Shown here: positions 9,601 to 16,096 of the stretch, piece by piece
Numbering within the stretch: the stretch's first letter is position 1
Layout: each line of letters begins with the position of its first letter
DNA from: CANHEE01 sp049316985
Lineage (GTDB): Bacteria; Bacteroidota; Bacteroidia; Chitinophagales; Saprospiraceae
Length of the DNA stretch: 38,532 bases
Direction: 5' to 3'
Assembly: GCA_049316985.1 (NCBI GenBank)
Contig: JBMOJB010000020.1
Span: 1-38,532, forward strand
Program-made: the position numbers and the translations under genes
Notes under the pieces: generated by a model
Databases searched by the model: none
Seen by the model: only the letters and a program-made list of their open reading frames with translations
What the model was told of the DNA's origin: nothing

Positions 9601-10655
9601 TATTGGCATCTTTGCTTTCCTCCAATCAGACCGGTATAGGCCAAACCTGAACTAATTCCAATAGAAACAGAAAGTTCAAGGTGACTGGACACTTCTTCAA
9701 CTACACTTAAGGAAAATTCCAAAGCCCGCTGACCGTTATTTTCGTAAGAAAGTGGGGCGCCGAAAAAGACCAGCATTACTCCACCTTTGTCTCCAAATTC
9801 GATTTCCTTAAAATATCCCGAAAAATTATGCACCTGATCGAGCACTTTAGTGGCAAATGAATCCAGTTCCGCATGGGTTTTCACTCCTTTAAATGAAATA
9901 AATACGGACACAACTTCCCGAAATTCACCGGATTGGTTAAATTCTAAAATGGATTCCGGAAGGAAAATTTTTCCAATTTCAAATGATAATGGCTTGCTTT
10001 CAATGTGTTGCAAATTTTCTCTATCAGTTACCTCAAAACTACCTAAGCGAAAAAAGCCAGCACCGACAATCTCCTTTTCAACCGGAATTGGCAAATTCGA
10101 ATCAAATTTTTCATCAAATACAATCTCTTGTGCAGCCGCTTTTGATTGGCCTTCTGCACTTCTTTCAATGGCTTCCCCTCTAAAATAAAAGCTTTTGTAT
10201 TGTGCTCCCACAATCCCCCACTCAACATTTCCAAAAGAAAGCCCTATTTTACATCGTATTTCAAACTCTTCAGAAAATTTGTGGCCTATAAATTTGTTGG
10301 TGAATTTTCTTGCCAGCGACAATAGCTCTAATCCGCCAATATGACGCTTTGGAAAGATGGCATGAAAAGCATCCCCTGCAAAATAAGGGATGAATCCACC
10401 TTCTGCATAAACTGATTCAACCAATGGTTCGAAAATATTATTTAATATTTTCGAAAGCACTTCAGCACCGGAAGTGCCTCGCTGCAGCAAAGTCTCTGTC
10501 ATCGGAGTAAATCCCGACAAATCGATAAAAAGCGCAAAAGCTTCAAAATTTCCTGAATTTTGACCTTTTTCGAAATTATACTGAATAATGTTTGGTAATA
10601 ACGAATTCAATTTGTTTGTTTTATCCTTTTGGGTTAGGGAAGTACTTGCTGGCAA
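6609..10655 (-). CDS. Soluble adenylyl cyclase-like class III cyclase with AAA ATPase and TPR repeats
   Basis: The 1348-aa protein has no membrane segment. Domain order is cyclase C1 (about 38-205), cyclase C2 (about 246-395), an AAA/NTPase module with Walker A GEPGIGKS at 453-460, and TPR repeats from about residue 870 to the end. C1 supplies both metal-binding aspartates (D45 in FIDLSGFTPMTE and D95 in FAGDAF). C2 supplies K290 (FGDKGG) and the transition-state pair N360 and R364 in VNLAAR. This split active site and domain order match mammalian ADCY10 and related bacterial enzymes, so cAMP synthesis in the cytoplasm is likely. At the place of the bicarbonate-binding Lys of ADCY10 there is Y91. 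The C2 threonine used for adenine recognition is replaced by G353, so ATP specificity is not certain. The assigned start is TTG at 10655. A promoter-like -7 box covers it, so translation may begin a little downstream, for example at TTG codon 16. Confidence 0.88.
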   Translation of the reverse strand: MPASTSLTQKDKTNKLNSLLPNIIQYNFEKGQNSGNFEAFALFIDLSGFTPMTETLLQRGTSGAEVLSKILNNIFEPLVESVYAEGGFIPYFAGDAFHAIFPKRHIGGLELLSLARKFTNKFIGHKFSEEFEIRCKIGLSFGNVEWGIVGAQYKSFYFRGEAIERSAEGQSKAAAQEIVFDEKFDSNLPIPVEKEIVGAGFFRLGSFEVTDRENLQHIESKPLSFEIGKIFLPESILEFNQSGEFREVVSVFISFKGVKTHAELDSFATKVLDQVHNFSGYFKEIEFGDKGGVMLVFFGAPLSYENNGQRALEFSLSVVEEVSSHLELSVSIGISSGLAYTGLIGGKQRCQYGAVGSRVNLAARLMMEAGKNQIFTDLETSKVKGFSYSYHGNISYKGIAADIPTYLLFGKKSEEDRSYVGAIVGRNEEMQRLYNFAVPILTGKFSGVATIFGEPGIGKSRLCYELKKKLGETKEIDYLVCQSDQILQKPFNPFIYALKNCFDQSGDKSLKENKVFFEIQFEKLIEQLLDSTHPKADAVIKELIRSKSILGGLIGIILEDTLWSQLDAKGRHENTISAIINFFYARAIVKPLLIELEDWHWTDNETASILPEFIVKLKSFPVLLIVTSRYQDDGEKPIIFSPSFYFENGIDQIEIDLNTLSSEAIQVMAGMRLGAPIDSTFLEFIQRSCNGNPFYIEQILEYFTESSLLVKNDNCWTIKDSTMKLSGSINAVLMARVDRLSYLVKETVKAAAVIGREFEVPVLSEVMSRQGEFLKLNGNQRTLLQEQILTAEKSQIWWAINEIRYIFKHSLLREAVYEMQLGTRLRDLHKLIAEAIEHVYKDSIEERYVDLAFHYEQADVINLTVKYLEKAAEFARRNFQNMQALTFYEKLIDYYKKDAAANMLLKALLQKGKIEQLMGAWNDAEKTFYEALVLSTSTDDRLLAGRSKNALGSVLMMKGNYVEAKQYFERALELFEFLDDAIGKSKSFANLANLSFRQGQYEEAKNYFLQSMLIIRKVDEKRISPQNIATLGLTYMNLNKYDEGILSIQKFLPVAEEQNDKQGLASLHTNLGIIFYEKGDYDSALLHYKEGLALSEELGNKLLESIALGCIGSVYENKGDFGKAKKYFEKDLQLTESLGDRQGIAIAFGLLGTHYALIGEFEKALGCLEPNLKLCEELGYQKGIIKSLNTLAQVSFYQGNFKEAILYYERSITVAKKIKNHLLQGLSMIELSYAYIENNEWQLAMELKQEMEEHLEIVTKRSMHFGYQMLCATLYIISKKYEKAEEILQRAMEQDHLSSEEEAAVFYQFATLHPDSANWQLKVIKQYQALYETTPKYLYKYRIEKLSQ

Positions 10656-10660
10656 ATTTA
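10653..10660 (-). promoter_or_regulatory. Candidate -7 element (TAAATTTG, minus strand) of the cyclase gene
   Basis: Read on the minus strand, 10660 to 10653 is TAAATTTG, a match to TAnnTTTG. It covers the TTG codon assigned as the cyclase start. If it is used, transcription begins near 10646 and the true start codon lies further inside the gene. No -33 box was found, so this is tentative. Confidence 0.3.
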
Positions 10661-10725
10661 GTAATTATTGTCCGATGATCGGCCAGATTAACTTTAAAAT
10701 TGTAAAAAATGACGTTATTTCAGTG

Positions 10726-10733
10726 TAATTTTG
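10726..10733 (+). promoter_or_regulatory. Candidate -7 element (TAATTTTG) upstream of dcd
   Basis: TAATTTTG fits TAnnTTTG. A TTG at 10700-10702 lies 23 bp upstream as a possible, slightly distant -33 element. The ATG of dcd at 10752 begins 18 bp after the box. This rules out the upstream in-frame TTG at 10731 as a start and fixes the shorter reading frame. Confidence 0.5.
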
Positions 10734-10751
10734 CAACCCAAATATAAAATA

Positions 10752-11288
10752 ATGATATTATCTGACAAAAAAATTCTAGAGGCCATCGATAATGGCAAAA
10801 TTCTTATTGATCCGTTTCTACCCGAATGCCTGGGTACTAACTCCTATGATGTCCACTTAAGTCCTTATCTCGCAATTTATATCGACCCCGTTTTGGATGC
10901 GAGAAAACACAACGCAATTGAAGAAATTATTATCCCTGAGGAAGGCTATATCCTTGCACCCGGAACGCTGTATCTCGGCTCAACCGTCGAGTACACGGAA
11001 ACCCATCATACTGTTCCTTTCCTGGAAGGAAAATCAAGTATAGGTCGCTTGGGAATAGACATACATGCCACTGCCGGTAAAGGAGATGTAGGATTTTGCA
11101 ATTATTGGACACTCGAAATTTCTTGTGTTCATCCGGTAAGAGTTTATGCAGGAATGCCAATCGGACAACTCATCTACTTTACAGTTGATGGTGAAATTGA
11201 AAATTATTACAATAAAAAGCAAAATGCAAAGTACAACGAACGCACTCCTAAACCAATGGAAAGTATGATGTGGAAAAATAAGTTCTAA
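10752..11288 (+). CDS. dcd: dCTP deaminase
   Basis: The 178-aa enzyme deaminates dCTP to dUTP, the first step of cytosolic dTTP synthesis. It begins with the family-typical MILSDKKI. The catalytic set is present: S95 and R99 in GKSSIGR and the general base E122 in WTLEIS. These keep the spacing of E. coli Dcd (S111, R115, E138). The stretch HATAGKGDVGF replaces the more familiar ATAGFIDPGF and is a form I recall from Bacteroidota Dcd proteins. The C-terminal lid is rich in Lys, Asn and Pro. The start at 10752 was chosen over an in-frame TTG at 10731 because a promoter -7 box occupies that site. The M3 peptidase gene follows after 57 bp in the same direction. Confidence 0.95.
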   Translation: MILSDKKILEAIDNGKILIDPFLPECLGTNSYDVHLSPYLAIYIDPVLDARKHNAIEEIIIPEEGYILAPGTLYLGSTVEYTETHHTVPFLEGKSSIGRLGIDIHATAGKGDVGFCNYWTLEISCVHPVRVYAGMPIGQLIYFTVDGEIENYYNKKQNAKYNERTPKPMESMMWKNKF

Positions 11289-11345
11289 ACATTAGCCGGC
11301 CAATTTCGAGGTTGCAGAAAATTTTCAAAACCAAATAGCACAACA

Positions 11346-13040
11346 ATGGATTTTAATAATTACGCTTATACCCGCCCGGATATCGAGTTGTTCGGCAAAG
11401 AATTTAGTGACAAGTTAGATATACTAGAATCTGAATTAAATATAGAAGTATTCGAGCGCACCTTTGAAGCTTTGAATGCGATGCGAGAATCTTTTGATAC
11501 CATGTTCAATATCGGATATATCAGGCATTCAATTAATACGAAAGATGATTATTATGCCGATGAAAATGACTTTTTCGACAATGCGTTACCCCAGTTTCAG
11601 GCATTGACTACGCGTTTTTACGAAGTTTTAATCAATTCACCTCTGAAGGATCACTTGATTAAAAAGTGGGGAAATCAATTTTTTGTTATTGCAGAATCCA
11701 ACCTGAAAATTTTCAAGCCCGATATTCTGGAGGACCTTCAGCAGGAAAACAAAAGTAGCAGTGAATACACAAAACTCAAAGCTGGCGCAGAGATAAAGCT
11801 TGATGAAAAAATCTATAACCTATCTGGTCTGATTCCTTTAGAAAGTGGAGCGGATAGAAATGTAAGAAGCAAAGCGGCCGTTGCAAAGTGGCAATTTTTT
11901 GCAGAGATTTCAGAAAAAATTGAGGGGATATTTAGCGACCTAGTAAAAACCAGAGATACCATTGCAAAAAAATTAGGTTACAAAAATTTTGTGGGACTTG
12001 GGTATCAACGGATGTTGAGATCTGACTACAATGCGGAGATGGTGGCCATCTTTCGTAAGCAGATTCAAGACCATATCGTTCCGTTGGCTTCTCGACTGTA
12101 TGAACGCCAGGCAAAACGAATCGGGTTGGATAAACTCAAATTTTATGATGAAGAATTCAAATTCAAATCTGGAAATGCCGCTCCTAAAGGTTCACCGGAT
12201 TGGATTGTTGCCCATGCTGCAACCATGTACAAAGCGTTATCTCCTGAAACCAACGACTTTTTTTCATACATGCAATCCAATAATCTGATGGATCTCGTCA
12301 ATAGAGATGGGAAAGCTACCGGTGGTTATTGTACTTACATCGCGGACTACAAAGCACCTTTTATTTTTTCTAATTTCAATGGCACAAGCGGAGATATAGA
12401 TGTGCTAACACATGAAGCGGGTCACGCTTTCCAGGTGTATTCAAGCAGGAATTTTGCTATTCCCGAATACCATTGGCCTACCTACGAATCCTGCGAAATC
12501 CACTCAATGAGTATGGAGTTTTTTACCTGGCCCTGGATGCAACTATTCTTTGAAAAAGATGTAGACAAATATAAATTCGCACACTTGTCTGCTGCACTTC
12601 AGTTCCTTCCATATGGTGTTGCAGTTGACGAATTCCAGCATGTGATTTATGAAAATCCCGAGTTTACAACTGTTGAGCGAAACAATGCATGGAAAGAAAT
12701 AGAGAAAAAATATCTGCCACATCGCGATTATGACGGAATCGAATTTCTGGAAAACGGAGGTTTCTGGCAAAAACAAAATCACATCTTCAATTCCCCTTTC
12801 TACTACATCGATTATGCACTTGCACAAATTTGCGCCTTTCAGTTTTGGAAAAAAGATCAGGAAAACCACCAAACTGCCTGGGAGGACTATGTGAAACTGT
12901 GCAAAGCCGGTGGAAGTTTATCTTTTCTCGAATTGGTTAAGCTGGCAAATTTAAGGTCTCCTTTTGAAGAAGGATGCATCGCTGAGGTTGTCGGTGAAAT
13001 TGATAAATGGCTTGAAAGCATCGATGACGCCGATTTTTAA
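11346..13040 (+). CDS. M3-family oligoendopeptidase
   Basis: The 564-aa cytosolic zinc metallopeptidase of the M3 (thimet oligopeptidase/PepF) family has no signal peptide and should cleave short peptides inside the cell. The zinc motif is H356-E-A-G-H360 in LTHEAGHAFQ. E384 in SCEIHSMSMEF is the likely third zinc ligand. The C-terminal part contains the family-like FYYIDYALAQICAFQFW, which lines the active-site channel, with Tyr residues that stabilise the substrate. The length is usual for bacterial M3 enzymes. It lies between dCTP deaminase (57 bp upstream) and NAD kinase (64 bp downstream). The latter has its own promoter-like box directly after this stop codon, so the transcription unit may end here. 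Confidence 0.93.
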   Translation: MDFNNYAYTRPDIELFGKEFSDKLDILESELNIEVFERTFEALNAMRESFDTMFNIGYIRHSINTKDDYYADENDFFDNALPQFQALTTRFYEVLINSPLKDHLIKKWGNQFFVIAESNLKIFKPDILEDLQQENKSSSEYTKLKAGAEIKLDEKIYNLSGLIPLESGADRNVRSKAAVAKWQFFAEISEKIEGIFSDLVKTRDTIAKKLGYKNFVGLGYQRMLRSDYNAEMVAIFRKQIQDHIVPLASRLYERQAKRIGLDKLKFYDEEFKFKSGNAAPKGSPDWIVAHAATMYKALSPETNDFFSYMQSNNLMDLVNRDGKATGGYCTYIADYKAPFIFSNFNGTSGDIDVLTHEAGHAFQVYSSRNFAIPEYHWPTYESCEIHSMSMEFFTWPWMQLFFEKDVDKYKFAHLSAALQFLPYGVAVDEFQHVIYENPEFTTVERNNAWKEIEKKYLPHRDYDGIEFLENGGFWQKQNHIFNSPFYYIDYALAQICAFQFWKKDQENHQTAWEDYVKLCKAGGSLSFLELVKLANLRSPFEEGCIAEVVGEIDKWLESIDDADF

Positions 13041-13041
13041 T

Positions 13042-13049
13042 TATCTTTG
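13042..13049 (+). promoter_or_regulatory. Candidate -7 element (TATCTTTG) upstream of NAD kinase
   Basis: TATCTTTG fits TAnnTTTG and lies directly after the M3 peptidase stop codon, 55 bp before the NAD kinase ATG. The nearest TTG upstream (13012-13014) is 27 bp away, longer than usual for a -33 box, so support is moderate. Confidence 0.4.
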
Positions 13050-13104
13050 TTTGCCTTAAAATGATTGAGCAATTCATCCAGTTAATCCTTACGAAACAAA
13101 TATT

Positions 13105-13986
13105 ATGCAAGTACTAATCTATGGCACATTGTTTAAAGAGCAGGATATCCCATATATCCAGCACTTATTTGATACTTTGCATGAAACAAATACCAATTCC
13201 TACATCTATAAATCTTATTTTGAACAACTACAGCCTTTCATAATTTTTCATCGCGATGTTGCTGTTTTTGAAAGTACTCTTGATTTCAAATCTCATAAAA
13301 TAGACTTCGTGGTTACTGTCGGAGGAGATGGCACTATTTTAAGGGCAGCTACTTTAATTAAAGATAGCGGCGTACCTGTATTGGGAATTAATCTGGGAAG
13401 ACTAGGATATCTTGCCGATATTGAAAAAGCGCTTATAAAAGATGCTATTCACGCACTTGAAAAAGGGCAATACAGGATTGATGAACGCTCACTCCTCTAC
13501 CTTGAGTCAAGCCATCCTTTATTTGGTGATGTTCCATTTGCCCTGAATGACTTCACAATCCTCAAAAGGGATACTTCATCGATGATTACGATACACGCTT
13601 ATGTGAATGGCGCTTATCTGAATTCTTATTGGGCTGATGGGCTTATTGTGGCGACTCCGACCGGATCAACGGGCTATTCTCTTAGTTGCGGCGGCCCTAT
13701 CGTTTTCCCCAACTCCTCTAATTTCGTACTTACACCGGTAGCGCCACATAACCTGAATGTGCGGCCGGTAGTAATTGCTGATTCTTCTGTCATTTCTTTT
13801 GAAGTCGAAGGCCGTGCCGACAATTTCCTTTGCACGCTTGATTCCCGCTTCGAAACCATTACTTCTGAATTTCAAATTGCTATTCGCAAAGCGGACTTTA
13901 CTTTGCCGCTGGTACAAATGCAAGACCATACTTTCCTCAAAACTCTGAGAAAAAAATTATCTTGGGGAGTTGATCAACGAAACTAA
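13105..13986 (+). CDS. nadK: NAD kinase
   Basis: The 293-aa enzyme phosphorylates NAD+ to NADP+ in the cytoplasm. The GGDGT motif (residues 73-77 in TVGGDGTILRAA, catalytic D75) and the glycine-rich TGSTGYSLSCGGP loop are clear, and ALNDFTI corresponds to the conserved NE/D substrate-contact motif. Length is normal for bacterial NadK. The ATG at 13105 gives an N-terminus (MQVLIYG) that enters the first Rossmann strand directly, as in Bacteroidota relatives. The M43-type protease gene starts 8 bp after its stop, so the two are probably co-transcribed although functionally unrelated. Confidence 0.96.
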   Translation: MQVLIYGTLFKEQDIPYIQHLFDTLHETNTNSYIYKSYFEQLQPFIIFHRDVAVFESTLDFKSHKIDFVVTVGGDGTILRAATLIKDSGVPVLGINLGRLGYLADIEKALIKDAIHALEKGQYRIDERSLLYLESSHPLFGDVPFALNDFTILKRDTSSMITIHAYVNGAYLNSYWADGLIVATPTGSTGYSLSCGGPIVFPNSSNFVLTPVAPHNLNVRPVVIADSSVISFEVEGRADNFLCTLDSRFETITSEFQIAIRKADFTLPLVQMQDHTFLKTLRKKLSWGVDQRN

Positions 13987-13994
13987 GTTCATCA

Positions 13995-15149
13995 ATGAAA
14001 CAGCTGTTTATAATATTTACTGCGCTGCTTTTCTTAAATTGTGCGCTCGCTCAAAACACCTCAAACCCGATAAAATACGTCAATGTAAACATACATTTCA
14101 TGTTGAAAAATGACGGCAGTGGAAATTTCAATGAATATTGGGATGGAGTCAGGGATTCAACAAAAAATGGCTATTTTTTTGCTGAAAAAGTAATTGATAA
14201 AGCAAACTACGAACTGTCCCACAATCAAAAAATGTTTAGAAAACCATTTGGAATAGATTCGATAGACGTATTGCCTGTCAATGTACAATATAGCTTAAAA
14301 GGAGTCTATTTCGACCGAGATGATAAGTTTCAAAATGATGATTTTTTCAGTGGCTGGGATATCCTCGATAAATTTGGAGTAAATACAAAAACCGAAATCA
14401 ATATATTTTCAATAGCACCGGAGCGCTCCGGAAGTGGTATTGCGATTCAGATTTTATCCCCTGAAATAAAGTCTCCCGCATTAGCAACCAAAGTGTCCTA
14501 TTACAACAAATACTTAATTAGCCCTGAATGGAGTGAAAACTACGCAGCGAGCACGATTAACCATGAAATCGGTCACCTTCTCGGACTCAACCATACCTGG
14601 AATACTGACGATGATTGTGAGGATACGCCAATGGGATTCAGAAAAGAAAGTGGAGAGTGGGGACAGTGCTGGGGATATCAAACAAATGATAAATATTGCA
14701 ACAACTGGCTGAATATATCCAATAATATAATGGATTATAATGAACATTACCCGCATGCCTACACTCCTTGCCAAATCAATAGAATTCAAATCATGCTGCG
14801 GACTTCCGCTTCAGCATTTGTCGAACAAATCGGAGGTGCTCCTCCGGTCAATATCTTCCTGAAAGTTCAAAAAGAATACGCCCCGGAAGCTGTAATTATT
14901 GAAGGATCCGCCACTAGCAACGAACAATCATATCGCATCGAAGTCATTAATTTGAAGAAAAATCCAAAATTTCCTAAGTGGATCAGAAAAACAGTCTGGA
15001 GTTCGGATTGGACAGCCGAACCACTTTCGAATTTGAACCTTTCGAACCGTACAGATTTTAAAAAGGGTAATTATTATCTGATAAGAACAAAAGTGAAATC
15101 AAAAGAAGCTAGAGTTAAGTCTGTTGAGAACACATTTTATATTAAATAA
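13995..15149 (+). CDS. Secreted M43-type (pappalysin/cytophagalysin-like) zinc metalloprotease
   Basis: The 384-aa protein has a signal peptide (about 1-19, ending NCALAQ). It carries the metzincin zinc motif H190-E-I-G-H194-L-L-G-L-N-H200 with catalytic E191. The Met-turn is visible in NNIMDYNEHYP around residue 250. Between them lies a Cys-containing insert with DDCEDTP, which resembles the calcium/zinc-associated loop of M43 peptidases. The C-terminal 100 residues look like a beta-sandwich accessory region without a recognised T9SS sorting signal, so the mature protein may remain periplasmic or leave by another route. It probably degrades proteins in the envelope or outside. It begins 8 bp after nadK and ends 29 bp before the promoter of the cytochrome operon. 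Confidence 0.88.
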   Translation: MKQLFIIFTALLFLNCALAQNTSNPIKYVNVNIHFMLKNDGSGNFNEYWDGVRDSTKNGYFFAEKVIDKANYELSHNQKMFRKPFGIDSIDVLPVNVQYSLKGVYFDRDDKFQNDDFFSGWDILDKFGVNTKTEINIFSIAPERSGSGIAIQILSPEIKSPALATKVSYYNKYLISPEWSENYAASTINHEIGHLLGLNHTWNTDDDCEDTPMGFRKESGEWGQCWGYQTNDKYCNNWLNISNNIMDYNEHYPHAYTPCQINRIQIMLRTSASAFVEQIGGAPPVNIFLKVQKEYAPEAVIIEGSATSNEQSYRIEVINLKKNPKFPKWIRKTVWSSDWTAEPLSNLNLSNRTDFKKGNYYLIRTKVKSKEARVKSVENTFYIK

Positions 15150-15178
15150 TTCGTTTATCAACTTAAGCAATTTTTGCC

Positions 15179-15209
15179 TTTGATTTTCCCCTTATTTTGA
15201 TTAATTTTG
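15179..15209 (+). promoter_or_regulatory. Promoter of the multiheme cytochrome operon (TTTG-N19-TAATTTTG)
   Basis: A -33 box TTTG (15179-15182) and a -7 box TAATTTTG (15202-15209) are separated by 19 bp, an excellent match to the Bacteroidota housekeeping consensus. The -7 box ends 22 bp before the ATG at 15232, so the 5' leader should be short. No second promoter of comparable quality was noticed inside the gene run that follows. Confidence 0.72.
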
Positions 15210-15231
15210 CATATATCTTATATGTAAAATT

Positions 15232-16095
15232 ATGTCTCCTTTCGCACATAGACTTTATCTGATTGTTTTGTCTTCAATCGTCGTTCTTACTACAATTTAT
15301 CTCATATTTAGTGGTTCAAATTACTATTTTACATCCTTAGAAGAACGTTTTTATCATCCGGATCATGCCAGGCTTAAACCAAGTGGAATTTATGGACATG
15401 GACTAGGTATTTTTGGTACTTTGCTGATTATTATCGGAGTTGTCGGTTATATGGCCCGTAAAAGATTTCGCTCATTATCACGCATAGGTGTGCTAAAACA
15501 TTGGCTGGAATTTCACATTTTTTTATGTACAATTGGCCCCATTATGGTCCTGTTTCATACCGCATTTAAATTTGGAGGAATCGTATCGGTAAGCTTTTGG
15601 AGTATGGTGGCAGTTGTAGCAAGTGGTGTTGTAGGCAGATTTATCTATTTGCAAATTCCCAGGACAATACAAGGACGTGAATTGAGTTTAAGCGAAGTTC
15701 ATGAAATGAAATCAAATGTCTCTGCAAATGTAAAACAGACTATTGAAAAGTTGCCGCCTGCCATAATACAACTGCTAGATACCAACAATTATATCTCTGA
15801 AACCGGTTATAATAAAAAAGGATTTTTCGGTCAATATCTTTCCGATTGGAAAAGAAAAAATAACGTAAAAAAACAATTAAATCTGTTGCATATTCCCGGC
15901 GCTGAAGTCAAAACAATCGTACAAAGAGTAAAAGATGAAATGGGAATTTCAAGAAAAATACAAAGATTAGTGACCATGCAAAAATACTTTCGGTATTGGC
16001 ATATCGCACACCTTCCTTTTGCATTGATTATGATGATAATTATGGTGATTCATGTCGCTATCACGCTAACTTTTGGATATAAATGGATATTTTGA
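15232..16095 (+). CDS. Membrane cytochrome b-like protein (putative di-haem quinone-reacting subunit)
   Basis: The 287-aa protein has membrane helices at about residues 7-28, 52-72, 84-107, 112-135 and 256-282, with a soluble charged segment at about 140-250. Histidines sit where haem b ligands are expected. HWLEFHIF and LFHTAF lie in the third helix; YWHIAH and VIHVAI lie at and in the last. This pattern is seen in cytochrome b-type subunits that exchange electrons with quinones. It is the first gene of the operon, directly behind the promoter, and its stop is one base before the ATG of the ferredoxin/flavin protein, so the two may form a membrane complex. Haem content and quinone reactivity are inferred; a ferric reductase-like membrane domain is an alternative reading. 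Confidence 0.7.
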   Translation: MSPFAHRLYLIVLSSIVVLTTIYLIFSGSNYYFTSLEERFYHPDHARLKPSGIYGHGLGIFGTLLIIIGVVGYMARKRFRSLSRIGVLKHWLEFHIFLCTIGPIMVLFHTAFKFGGIVSVSFWSMVAVVASGVVGRFIYLQIPRTIQGRELSLSEVHEMKSNVSANVKQTIEKLPPAIIQLLDTNNYISETGYNKKGFFGQYLSDWKRKNNVKKQLNLLHIPGAEVKTIVQRVKDEMGISRKIQRLVTMQKYFRYWHIAHLPFALIMMIIMVIHVAITLTFGYKWIF

Positions 16096-16096
16096 A

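Noticed and set aside
10731..10751. Upstream TTG start for dCTP deaminase
   Set aside because: The TTG is part of a TAATTTTG promoter box, and the family N-terminus MILSDK begins at 10752.
16073..16096. Upstream TTG start for the ferredoxin/flavin protein
   Set aside because: It would overlap the previous gene, while the ATG at 16097 lies one base after that gene's stop and starts directly before the membrane anchor.
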